A stretch of 64,000 nt of DNA from Steinernema hermaphroditum (lineage: Eukaryota > Nematoda > Chromadorea > Rhabditida > Steinernematidae): assembly GCA_030435675.1 (NCBI GenBank), contig CM059621.1, forward strand, positions 5,518,001 through 5,582,000, in the 5' to 3' direction. The notes under the pieces were generated by a model. That model was not told the DNA's origin and did not search any database. It was given only the letters and a program-made list of their open reading frames with translations. Made by a program: the position numbers and the translations under genes. Positions 21,900 through 32,207 of this stretch are shown piece by piece. Numbering within the stretch: position 1 is the first letter of the stretch; each line of letters begins with the position of its first letter.

Positions 21900-22350
21900 T
21901 TGTATTCATGGTCTATACATAACTATTGTTATTATTCTGAGTATGAGATGAAAAACGTAACTACTGATGCTTGTTTTGCAGCTCTCATCGACCGTCCAAG
22001 TATTGGCAGACAATGCAGTGCGTCTGTCTGTGAGCCTTTTCTGTCCCAGTCTGTTTCCAGAAGTCTCCTGAAAAGTTCGCAGACATTGCAACAACTCACC
22101 AGCCGCCGTACGGAGAGTTTCCGTCTCGCAGACACTAAAGCATGTCTGCCAGATGTTCGCTATGTCACTCGAAACAGAGGATGCACCGTCTTACAGACAA
22201 ACAACTGTGAATGTCTGCTAGACAGTGCCACGTAGCAGTTGCTGTCTACAGACAGCTTCCGTTTTGCAGAGCCGCAGACTTTCCCATTCGCCCTCAGCGT
22301 GTTGTCGCGCAACGTCGTTTGTGTTCCAGTCGTTTCCCTCGTGCAGATTC
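21900..22350 (+). other. Region upstream of the CPEB gene, rich in AGACA words
   Basis: Between about 22,000 and 22,300 the words gcagaca, acagaca, tagaca and gtctg recur many times on the plus strand, spaced irregularly. Possible acceptors (gtgcag before 22,347) suggest part is 5' UTR or intron. Open frames across it are not convincing. Confidence 0.4.
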
Positions 22351-22358
22351 CCGCCAAA

Positions 22359-24526
22359 ATGGACGAAACGGCGATCTCCGCGAAGAACTGCACGCCCAGG
22401 ACGATTCGCGAGTTGGCGACGGCAGAGTACTTCCGGTTCGAGTACAAGGCGCCGATTCCGCACCGGACGGAGCTGGACAGATACCGCTCGGTGGAGGAGA
22501 AAACGGAGCGCATTTTGGAGACGATCGACGTGGTCAAACGAGAAGATGTGGACTTCGCGAAGCTGACGCCGTTCGATGTGTCCCAATTGATGGTGGCGTT
22601 GCAGCAGGATTTGGACTACTTGGCCGAAGAAGTTGATTTGAATATGTGTCAAACACAACTCATTTCTGAATTTTCAGGTCGTAAAAGCGACTAACTCGGA
22701 CATTGCCAGGACCGGGAGACCCATTCGGGTTTCGAGCTTCAGTTACGCAGCCATTGACGACGACGATCCGCAGTGTTCGGTCGCCACTTTCCACAGGCGT
22801 CTGCACGATTTGGGCAAATCGGCCGTAGTCATCAAACAACAATTTGTGAATCCTTTCCCCATTGCTGATTATACGAACATCGACCAAGATTACAAAGGTT
22901 CGTTTCGTACATGTAGTTCAGATACTTGTTCTGACCATTCGAATATTGATCTGATTGTGCAAATTATTTCTTTTTTCAGGCACATGGCGTGTTCCGGAAT
23001 TCGAATCGTCCTCGCAGACTGGTACTCAGATTAACAATGGTGACCGAAACGAATCTCAAGTCAGGAACAACAATAAGTCGCTCGTCAAAAAGACTGCGCA
23101 CCCGTTTAACTGTCTTCTAAAGGTTGAGTCGCCTTTAGAGCTATCCTTATGTTTGAAAGTGTGTTCTAGGAATGCGAAAAGTACATGAAGGTGAAGAAAG
23201 ATAACCTGGGACTTTACGCCAAACCTCAAGTCATTTCCATTCGCACACTGCGGAACAAACATCGAAGAGGTACTGTGCCTTGACAGCCCTATTCCATGAA
23301 CGTTTCACATTTGTAGAATTCAAAGAAGTGAGCAAAGCCAGCGCGGTTGAGGAGAAGCGTCGCGAAGAGGAAGAATGGTGTGAGCAAGGAATGCCCACTA
23401 ACGTAGAAGACATCTCTGAGTTGCCGTTGCAGTTTACGGGCGATTTGAAGACGCTTAGAAAGTTCCGTCTCCAGGGACCTCCCCGAGAGGATGAACACCA
23501 GTGGTACTGAGTGGCCGCTCTATATTTGCTATAAGGTCACATTTCAGCGCTGATCTTGATCTCGCCATGTACAACCACTACAACCCAACTCCGCATGTGT
23601 TTTCCCGCAAAATTTTCGTCGGAGGAATAGCCGCTGACTGGGAAGAACGTGAGCTGCGGCAAGTTCTCGGCAGATTCGGTCCATTTACGGTGGATTGGCC
23701 TGTGAAAGGAGCGGCGCTGAACATGAAAGAACGGGAAAGTAAGTTGGCCAGTTGCGGGTTGATGGTAAACAGTTGCGCTATCTAGGAAGCTTGGACTTTG
23801 TGTTTCTCATCTTCGAGTACGAGCAGAGCGTTCGCTCGATGATTGACGCGAGCGAGACGCGCGACGGAAGATACTACCTCTCGGTCACCCTCAAAACCGG
23901 CGAAGAACGGACTCTGCAGATCGGCCCTTGGAGACTCCACGACGCCGAGTACATCGTCAATCCACTCTTCAAAATACCTATGAGAAACATCGTTTTTGTT
24001 GGAGGAGTACCTCGAACGCTCCGCGCAGGTAAAAAAAGACTTTGTTATTCCTGCGAAACTGCCAAAACTTTAGTCGATATCGCCCATATATTCGATCGTA
24101 TCTATGGACCGGTCATCGAAGCCGGTGTGGACACGGACCTGGAGCACCACTATCCTAAAGGTGCCGCGCGGATCACGTTCATCGAACGGCGCTCGTTCAT
24201 ACAGGCCATTCGAGATCGCTGCATTTACATCAGCCACTGCGGAACCGAACGATTGGTAGGGTAGAAATGGTCGTGCTTCAAGTAGATGACATGATCTCTT
24301 CTAGATCGACATCAAGCCATACGTTCTGGACGACGTGCCTTGCGACGAATGTTTGGGCGCCAAGTGCAACGGACAGTACGCCGACTTCTTCTGTCCGGAT
24401 CTGAAGTGTCTCCAGTATTACTGTCGTCACTGTTGGGATTACATGCACAGCATCTCGTCCGACCGGCAGAGGCACGAACCCGTCATCAAAGAAGATCTGG
24501 CAACGCAGATGTACGCCAAGAACTGA
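22359..24526 (+). CDS. CPEB-family RNA-binding protein (FOG-1/CPB-like)
   Basis: Nine exons keep frame: 22,359-22,631, 22,678-22,897, 22,980-23,122, 23,170-23,269, 23,317-23,503, 23,548-23,738, 23,786-24,028, 24,074-24,255, 24,305-24,526 (about 495 aa). The N-terminal part is polar and charged. From about residue 220 the CPEB module begins: RRM1 with SRKIFVGGIAADWEERELRQ and FGPFTVDWP, then FVFLIFEYEQSV; RRM2 after the linker RNIVFVGGVPRT; and a C-terminal Zn-binding domain with CDECLGAKC, FCPDLKCLQYYCRHCWDYMH and H. CPEB proteins bind U-rich 3' UTR elements and control polyadenylation and translation. In C. elegans FOG-1 and CPB-1/2/3 act in germ cells. The first two donors (gttgat, gttcgt) are weak, so exons 1-3 are less certain. 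The symbol is left empty because I cannot choose among the paralogues. Confidence 0.85.
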
Positions 24527-24529
24527 ACA

Positions 24530-24955
24530 ACCTAATAATTCTTGTCTGTTATCGTTTATATCAGTATTTTCAAGCACACATAACCCGATATTATAGTTAT
24601 TTAGAGGAACAAGCATTTATAGATATTCCCGATTTTTGTTTCGAAGCGAACCTGCATCGTCATGAGCTTCTTTGTCTGCCTCGAAGTCAGCCCTTAACCC
24701 ATCAGCGTCGCGTGTTTTCGTCTTTGCCGATCCGAACTGATATTTGAATCGGGAACTGAACGCAGTTATTTGTCTTGTATTGCGTAAAAGTCTTTACTCA
24801 TCCCAGAGCAAAAGCTATAAATGTAGTAGTATTAAGCGTTTCTTTATGCTATTGGTATTAACTGAGAAGTTTGTTTTGACGGATTATATGTCAAAGCTTG
24901 ACACTGTATTGAATATAAAACAAGAACAGCTCCACAACACACGTGTCGACTCCGT
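24530..24955. other. Intergenic between CPEB gene and receptor
   Basis: AT-rich and no gene supported. In-frame Met codons upstream of the receptor (from 24,822) extend its first exon but add no signal-peptide-like sequence, so I start the receptor at 24,960. Confidence 0.4.
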
Positions 24956-24959
24956 AGAA

Positions 24960-26603
24960 ATGGTGGAGTTCAACACATACATCGCGGCCTACATCATCCT
25001 CTCGGTAATTTCACGAGTATTCCCAGGTAGTCCGAGGTGTAATGTTTCAGATTGGCTTAAGTGGACTTGCCATCAACATTGCTGTTGCGCGTGCCGTCCG
25101 AAAGAGCACTTTGTTCGGATACGCGTTCGGTGCGCTGTGCTTCTCGCAGGCCGTAGCTGACATAGGCATTTGTGGCACGTTTGTAACCTTCGTGGCGGGC
25201 ATTACTGTCATGTAAGTAGTCCATATCCCTCTGATTTATGTGTCGTGGCCTCGTAGTGGTCACGGGAAAATCGAAGAATGTACAAAAAAGCGAGTGAAAA
25301 AGGTGTGAAATGTACGATTCGGTATGAGGTGCCCCTATGAGCTGAGCTATCGTATGAGCTATCGTGGTAGGACTCCACGAGTCTTTTGCCCAACGAATAC
25401 ACAAATGATGCACGCTACTTTTGTAGGGAGCCGATTAGACTTGTCTGCCAACTGGCATGTATGGGTGTGTCCTGAATTGATTCGTTCACTTGAAGTTTCC
25501 GAGGTGTCGTTGTTCTTCCATGTTGCTATTGATAACAGTCCTCAACTCGAGACACACACGAACGCACAAATGTAGGAAGCCGACCGTCTAGACTGTTTGC
25601 CAAGGAGCATGTGCTGCATCTATTAACTAATTCTGAGATGAAAGGATACAAATGAATCTTTTCACAAACAATTATTGGAAGAGAAGAAGCAAAGAAGCAT
25701 GTTCTAGTGAGAGCATTCTTATAGGGAACCTTCATGGCACACAACCTATTTCGGCCGCCGCTCTGGTCAACTCCTCATCTTCTTTTGGGAAGGCTCAATT
25801 TGGACTCATCTCTTCGCCGCAGTCAATCGCTCTGCAGCGATCAACTTACCCATTCAGTACAGTCAAACATTCGACAAGCCTAAAACAACTCGTTTCTTAA
25901 TGGCGTTCATTTGGTTTGTCGCCACAATGCAAGCCGTTCCGTATTTTATACGTAAGACTCGGTGCTTTCACTTTTCCTCTAAAAAGGAGTATTTAGCATC
26001 GTGTTCCATGACTTTCGATCCGGTGAGCTTTACGTACGCCTACGGCGAGGGTCTGTGTGGCGAGATCACTGAGGACTACGCCGACAAGATCACCTCCATC
26101 ATAGTGGTTGCCACGATTGCCACTTTGGACATAACCACATTTCTCCGGCTGTTGCAGCGGAAAATGAACAAAAGTTCGAATACAAACGAGCATTCGCATA
26201 AACGTCGTGAATTGCGCTTTTTCTTCCAGGTAAGTTGAGCCACAGGAACGGTGTCATCGTGCCAATTGAGGCATGTGCTCAAAGCTCCGTGCTTATGGGC
26301 GGACTGATCTTCTTCTTCTACATTGTTTATCTAAACCTCGAAAGTCCATGGTACGTCTTTGGCACGACCACCGTCGTCTGGTTGTCCGTCCACGTCCTTG
26401 ATGGGTAAGCAAGCGATTTGCACGCCCGATAGTCAATGCTAGCCAATTGCAGTATCATCGTCATTATCTTCAATCGTGAGGTGCGCAACATCATTAGAGG
26501 AAAGCACAAGGTCATCATTGGAAGTTCTCAGTCTAACAACCACAGTAGCTTGGCAATGAATGCTTCACAAGTAGCCCCACATGAAGATAAGCACCACGAA
26601 TGA
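24960..26603 (+). CDS. Srx-type 7TM chemoreceptor 1
   Basis: Six exons: 24,960-25,004, 25,051-25,211, 25,725-25,951, 25,997-26,229, 26,271-26,404, 26,453-26,603. TM1 starts at IAAYIILS. Exon 2 (161 nt) has FGYAFGALCFSQAVADIGIC, the characteristic FG...Q/S pattern at TM2 of Srx receptors. Exon 3 has RRSGQLLIFFWEG and AAVNRSAAINLPI, the NR motif after TM3 with Ser-Ala in place of the usual Phe-(V/I)A. Exon 4 has the extracellular loop with paired Cys (PSCSMTFDPVS and GLCGE) and TM5. Exon 5 has TM6 and TM7, and exon 6 a Ser/His/Asn-rich tail. Intron 2 is 513 bp, unlike the other short introns. Srx members are nematode chemosensory GPCRs acting in amphid neurons. Most similar to the gene at 29,228. 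Confidence 0.75.
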
Positions 26604-26619
26604 CATACTATTCACACTC

Positions 26620-27105
26620 AGTGTATTCCATTAACCCTAACACACATATATTTCAATATTATGAACACTTTTTCATTGAAGCGCCCCCGTTCTACCACGT
26701 ACCACATACTCTTTATATCTTGGTCGTATATAATTGTTTCTATGGTTGCTATCTGATAAGTTATGAAATTGTACTTCTCGTTTCCTCATTTGAATTCCTT
26801 CTGCATTTGACGAACTATTTTTGCCTTGACGGTCCTTGACCTGACACGTCAACATTCCAAAATACTAGATGTTGTACGTGCTACGTATAGAGTCTAATGT
26901 GTGATAGATGACAAATACCATTATCTACGCATACCGCGGGACCGTAGAGACTGAAGTTGCCGATATCACCCCAACTTATCCCCAGCAACTCATCGATGCC
27001 TATATGTCGATTGAGACATGTCCATAACGCATATGTATGTCTTGCGCTCGAGTGAAGCGATCTCCGAATTCATTTTTTCGCGCTGTCCAAGATCCTTAGA
27101 CTTAA
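26620..27105. other. Intergenic, no gene supported
   Basis: Short opposing open frames only, and no repeats with clear partners. Confidence 0.4.
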
Positions 27106-27113
27106 GCTCTGGC

Positions 27114-27620
27114 GGCTCTATTATCAAACAGTTGCCGGAATGGCATGAGCGTTGCCGGATTGGGGGAAGCGTTGCCGGAATTTTCTTTGCCGGAAACTTT
27201 ATAAACACAACAAAGTACGACGTTAATAATACAGAAGCGATTCACTGGTGAGTCAGACATTGTATTACGGATTTTTGCGGTTGTTTAATGTCCTGGTGTT
27301 ATGTCCTTGTCTTGGTCGGAGCTGCCTTTGGGACTGATTTTGAACTGAGGAACGAGAAGGCGACGGTGGCGATGATGGTGGCGACGATTGGGAAGATGGC
27401 GAATGGGCTCGGCAGACAACGGCTGCTTTCGGGAGGATGACTGGTGGGATGAGGGGGCATCAAGGTCATCAAATCTCTGGCTTTGTGACAACAACACAGT
27501 TTCTGTGTCAAAGTTTTTGTCGTCTATTGTTGTTAAAGATTTGTTGTGTTTATAAAGTTTCCGGCAAAGAAAATTCCGGCAACGCTCATGCCATTCCGGT
27601 AACTGTTCGATAATAGAGCC
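27114..27620. mobile_element. hAT-like MITE, copy 1 (507 bp)
   Basis: The ends are inverted repeats beginning GGCTCTATTATCAAACAG at 27,114 and its complement ending at 27,620. The arms extend about 90 bp (imperfect, with one arm carrying an extra 'gcgttgccgga' unit). It is flanked by an exact 8-bp duplication, gctctggc, at 27,106-27,113 and 27,621-27,628. An 8-bp TSD is typical of hAT transposons. No transposase is encoded. Confidence 0.8.
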
Positions 27621-27639
27621 GCTCTGGCTTAGGGTCATG

Positions 27640-28550
27640 CCTACTGATTTTGCGCGAGCCCATAAGAGAATTCGCCGTTTTCAACGATAGCCATAAATTC
27701 GTAGCTGTTGTCATCCGGTATATCAGGTTTTCCTGGGATGTCGGACCGGTCGGAAGGTCGGACCCGAAGGTACCCGTTGTTATGTTTAGGACATATCATA
27801 GAGAGGCAAATCTGGAAAAAATTGACCAAGTCTATGATTATATTCTGTCATATCAACTTCACCGTTTCCAATTTGTTATAATAGGCCTATTCGAAAAAGT
27901 TATCAAAAAAGAAAACATCCTGTTCGACTGCGCAAGGCCAGATGTCCCCGTGCCGTTTTTCCACACATGCATGAAAACGATAAATACGTTCGGAGAACAA
28001 ATTGCAAGGTAGACTACATAAAAAATAATTCACGCTAAAGTGACTCATCACCAGAGATAGGCAGGAACGGATTGGATCGGATCGGCTAGCCGTTCAACCG
28101 ATTGACGGCTCACGGCTCTGGTTATCACAAGAAGAATGACCGCATTGCACTTTCGAAGAACAAACAACATGGCACATTACTTCTACGAAATGAGTTTCGA
28201 GAAGGCATTCATGGTCATTGCGTGTAGGTGCTCATCCAAATATTAATTCACAAAGCGCATTATACGGTTGGGACGAACATCGACAAAACTCGTCCCGTCG
28301 ATAGCTGATAATTCAAGTTACTCTAAAGTCCTCTACGTTGAATGTAAGATACCTCAAGTAGTTCATAAAAGTGCGAAGATGTCCTTAATGAAAAGGTTTG
28401 TCGGAAAAGGACGCATCGCTCCAGACGCCTACGATGAGATGATATTTGAGTAGCCGATTTGGAAATTCAATAGGCGAGATAACTTCATTTTGTAAGATGT
28501 TAATTCAAATGACCACTTTTGCGCGCTTTGACTAATTTTTGTGCATATGC
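27640..28550. other. Intergenic with one unassigned 120-codon ORF
   Basis: An open frame at 27,650-28,012 (+) encodes a peptide with FVAVVIRYIRFSWDVG and ANLEKIDQVYDYILSYQ, which I do not recognise. It has no signal peptide, clear start context or splice partner, and could be a remnant. The rest shows no coding signal. Confidence 0.3.
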
Positions 28551-28559
28551 TCAAGAAGT

Positions 28560-28800
28560 ATCATTCATGTCGCGGTCGCAAGCGGTCGGTCCCTCGGCCG
28601 TTTTCTAAGGGTGCGGTTGATCAGACGGCAAACCCTGTAAACCAGAAGATACCCATAAGCCATTACCATTGACAGCAAGATGTCCGACCCTAGGAATCCA
28701 TCTGTATGAGAAGTCATCCTGCAAACGCTCTTTTCGAACCTCGTCTGGTCTCCCGCCTCTCCGAAGACGATGCGATCTCCCTGTTCTCCCAACGCCCCGA
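28560..28800 (-). repeat. Dispersed repeat family A, partial copy
   Basis: Shares 'gtcgcggtcgcaagcggtcggtc', 'gacagcaagatgtccgac' and 'gagaagtcatcctgc' landmarks with the copies at 5,735, 59,100 and 59,745. It is diverged and truncated. Confidence 0.5.
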
Positions 28801-28809
28801 AAGAAGAGA

Positions 28810-29220
28810 CATTCCGTCGCCGTTTCTAAAGGCTCGACGATTACGTGTGTTGTGTCGTGAAGTGATCTGGTATCGACTGGTTGGGCATCGACCTGTTTGA
28901 TAATGAAGCCCCCTGTTTGTACTATTCGATGTTGAGTAACAAAAACGACAAAAGCCGCTGCATCGGTTGTCGTTTGCGGAAGCTGAGAAGCTATGGCGGA
29001 AAAAGGTTAAGCACAATATTCCCAAGCCGCTACCTTTGCGCCACTAGAATCGGAAATGAAAACAAGTATTGCTCACTTCTTTCTTGGAATCCGGAATTGT
29101 AGATTATGCCTATTCAAAACGCTAAGCACTCGTACATACAACCGCAAAGACAATAACTATGTGTGATACTCTCGCCCACATTGCACGGTCGGAAGTTACC
29201 ACCCTAATTTTTAAAACTGT
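28810..29220. other. Intergenic, no gene supported
   Basis: Only short frames. The receptor ATG at 29,228 directly follows a ttgcag acceptor, so its spliced-leader site probably lies at 29,225. Confidence 0.4.
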
Positions 29221-29227
29221 TGCAGAT

Positions 29228-30351
29228 ATGTTTGAATTTAGCACAAACATTGCTTCATGTATAATGCTGCTAGTAAGTTTAAGCTCATAAAATAACACCG
29301 ATTATTTCCTTTGAGATTGGTGGTGCTGGCGTTATGATCAACGTAATGATCGCTTACGCTGTACGCAAGAGTGATTTTTTCGGCTACGCTTTCGGAACGC
29401 TTTGTTTCTGTCAAGCCATAGCTGACGTGGGTATTTGCGGCACGCTCGTATTCCTAACCGGAGGGATAAGTTTGTTGTGAGTTAAAACAGGAATTAAAAA
29501 GTGGTTTTCACATGAATCGTTTAGAGATCCGTCATTTCACGCCACATATCTTGGTCGTCGGTCCGGTCAGCTCCTTGTATTCTTCTGGCAGGTCGCCCTA
29601 TGGAGTCACTTCTTCGCAGCCATCAATCGTTTCGTCGCCATAAATTTCCCTCTACACTACAAATGGATGTTCGGAAAACGTAAAATCATGCGATATGTGG
29701 CTGCAATATGGTTGATAGCCATGATCCAGTCGGCACCTTACTTCATACGTGCGTTCGTTTACGATTTTATTTAGCTCCATTTTTATATTAAGCTTCCTGT
29801 TCAAAGCTGTTTGACCCTGTCAGCTTCACTTACTTCAAAGTTGAGGGACTTTGTGGCAAAATCCTGGAACAGTACGACAACAACATCGTAATGTTCATCA
29901 CTCTTGTAACCATTGGAACGATCGACACTCTCACGTTTGTGCGCCTTGTGAAATTTAGGACGAAACTTTTGGAGAGGTCAAGTGAGCGACAAAACAAGCG
30001 TTCTGAAATTCTCTTCTTCTACCAGGTGGGACACCTCCGTTCGTTAATGCATGACGAGGGTTTCAGGCGACAGCGCAAAGTTCGCTATTTGTGTTTAGCT
30101 TAGTTTTCTTCTTCTATCTGGTTAAGTTAAACCTTCAAAGTAGGTGGCACGTTTTCTTCACCACAACGTTCGTTTGGTTAATGGTTCACCTCCTCGACGG
30201 GTTCGCGGAACAGACTTTTCCGTTTAAATCGCATTTATTCAGAGTAATCGTGATTGTATTTAATCGGAAAGTGCGAATGATCATCATAAGAAAGACGTCG
30301 GGAAATGTGGTTCACGTAAACAAAATTGGTAGCACGAGTGCCACTAAATAG
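29228..30351 (+). CDS. Srx-type 7TM chemoreceptor 2
   Basis: Six exons: 29,228-29,272, 29,316-29,476, 29,525-29,748, 29,793-30,025, 30,067-30,200, 30,243-30,351. The architecture matches receptor 1 exon for exon (exon 2 is 161 nt in both, exon 4 is 233 nt in both), but all introns are short. TM2 has FGYAFGTLCFCQAIADVGIC, TM3 ends AAINRFVAINFPLHY (a canonical Srx NRF-A-FPLHY motif), the second extracellular loop has PSCSKLFDPVS and GLCGK, and TM6 starts ATAQSSLF. The tail after TM7 is short and basic (RKVRMIIIRK). The start follows an acceptor directly. Likely a sensory-neuron GPCR of unknown ligand. Confidence 0.8.
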
Positions 30352-30359
30352 TTCTACCA

Positions 30360-30840
30360 TTCCAACGACCGAAACTATCGATATTGAATAAAGCAAATAA
30401 AGATGGACGAAGGAAAAGTTGATTTCTTGTCTGGCGTTTAAGAGAAGTGAAGCAATGAAAGACGAGATTTCCAATTTACAGGATTCTGAATTATTTAGCG
30501 ACATTCGACAAATACTTGACGTCCGTTAACAAAGGAATCTGAAAAATTCTGGACTTCTACCGACCGCTCTACCGACATTCTACCGAAAGAGTATCCAGAA
30601 GTGCTTAAGGGGATTCGGAAAACGAAATGATCTTCTAAGAAGAATCTGAAGCCCAATGATGTCTCACACTCTTTATCTGTAACACAATCCCTTTTCTGCC
30701 TGCGCTATTGAGTGACGGTAACATCAAAGCTGGTGACGGTTTCGATCGATCAGTCAAGTGAAGGGAAACAGCTTATAAGTGAAACAAACAGGGAATTAGC
30801 ACATAATACATGTAAACTGCCCTTCCGAGTTCAAGATAGA
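30360..30840. other. Intergenic, no gene supported
   Basis: 3' flank of receptor 2 (aataaa near 30,386). Short frames only. Confidence 0.4.
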
Positions 30841-30849
30841 GTGCGTCAA

Positions 30850-32060
30850 AGGAGCGGACCCCAGTCAGGGACAAAGAGCCAATATGAATTCCACAATATT
30901 TTATTAACTATAAAATAAACGGACGAGTAGATAAACAGGCGACTGACCGTCGCGGACACAGGGGTTAAGACTGGCGCTCGATGGCGCCACCGAAAGGTGG
31001 AAGCTGCGCGCGCAAGAGTGCGTGCTGCGGGCCTCACAATACATTAGAAACTTAGAAGCAGATCCAACGATGACCGGTCTTCACGTCCTCATAATACATG
31101 ATTGAATGAAGAAGCTTGAAGTGTCCTTTGTACTCGGTCATCATAAAACGGCGGCTGACCGCTGCCAAAGGTGTTTCTTGAGTAGAATCCGATTACTGCT
31201 CGCCAAACGACTGATGCACGATTCTTCTTCGAATAGACTGCACCGATCGCGCCACGCGGGATAATCCACTCCGTGAACCGTTGCACTAGCCAAAGCAACG
31301 GCCTCCTACAATATCACTTGCTCCTCAAGCTCACGACAACCCGAATGTTGTCGCTATCGAGTCAAGACAAGTGTCCGCAACCTAGAGTTTCACCACCTAG
31401 CTCGTACCGCCCGAATGCAATACTTATAGGTCCAGAAGACTCCAACTAAAACCAAGAATACGATGCAACGGCTACTTTACTTCGCCGACCACCAACACAC
31501 GCACAATAACGTTAAACCGCAGCAACACGAAACGACCAGCCCGCAGGTGGTATACACGAACAACAATGACCCAAAGAATCGATCTTGCAAACACGCTGTC
31601 TGTCTAGACTTCCTTCTCGAAGCTTCCATGAGTCTGGTCTTTCTCATCCGTTGTGTCGTCTCGTAGACATTTGTATCTGGTATTCATCGCGCTTTCGTCC
31701 CTCCGCGTCGCGTCATAGCTCATCCGTGGTCCGTGAAGTCAGTGTATCCCGTGGTTTCCGAAAGAGAAAAGGTCAGAAGCGACTGGTCGCGATGACAGTC
31801 CCGCCTCACACGATGAATATGTTCTGCTTCAAATCCCGAGATCGATACACCGTCAGTAAAACCTTGCACCTTGTACGTATCAGCAGTCGTCGATATCCTA
31901 ACATTGAACGAAATAACCGCCGCGAACTTTCCGAGAAATCTGATTTTCGATATTTGAATTGAACCGTAGACCGCGCTCGACTGGTTGAGCCCTCCCGCCG
32001 CCACACTTGAAAGACTTGTCCGTAACTTCCGTGATGTCCGCCCGATACATACAACATAAT
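30850..32060 (-). repeat. Probable 3' LTR region of the BEL/Pao element
   Basis: Below the coding region the plus strand shows a pyrimidine tract (about 32,096-32,215), which is a polypurine tract on the element's strand as expected before a 3' LTR. Further in that direction are a possible LTR start (tgttgtatgtatcgg, near 32,055), a TATA-like ctataagtatt near 31,425 and aataaaat near 30,897 on the minus strand. No second copy was found upstream of the coding region, so the call rests on position and motifs only. Confidence 0.35.
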
Positions 32061-32207
32061 ATTGAAACAAACAAAAAATACTTGAAATTTATCCCTTTTT
32101 TTTTCTCTCTCTTTTCCTTCTCATTTTCTATTTTTACCTTTTCTTTTCCTCGCATTTATATCTTTTTTTTTTTTTCATTTGTATCTTTTTATCATTTTTT
32201 TTTCCTT

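Noticed and set aside
22211..22658. Alternative frames of 113-146 codons over the CPEB 5' exon
   Set aside because: The CPEB frame is the only one that continues through eight further exons to RRM and zinc motifs.
27650..28012. 120-codon open frame downstream of the hAT-like MITE
   Set aside because: No recognisable family, signal peptide or splice context; noted but not called a gene.
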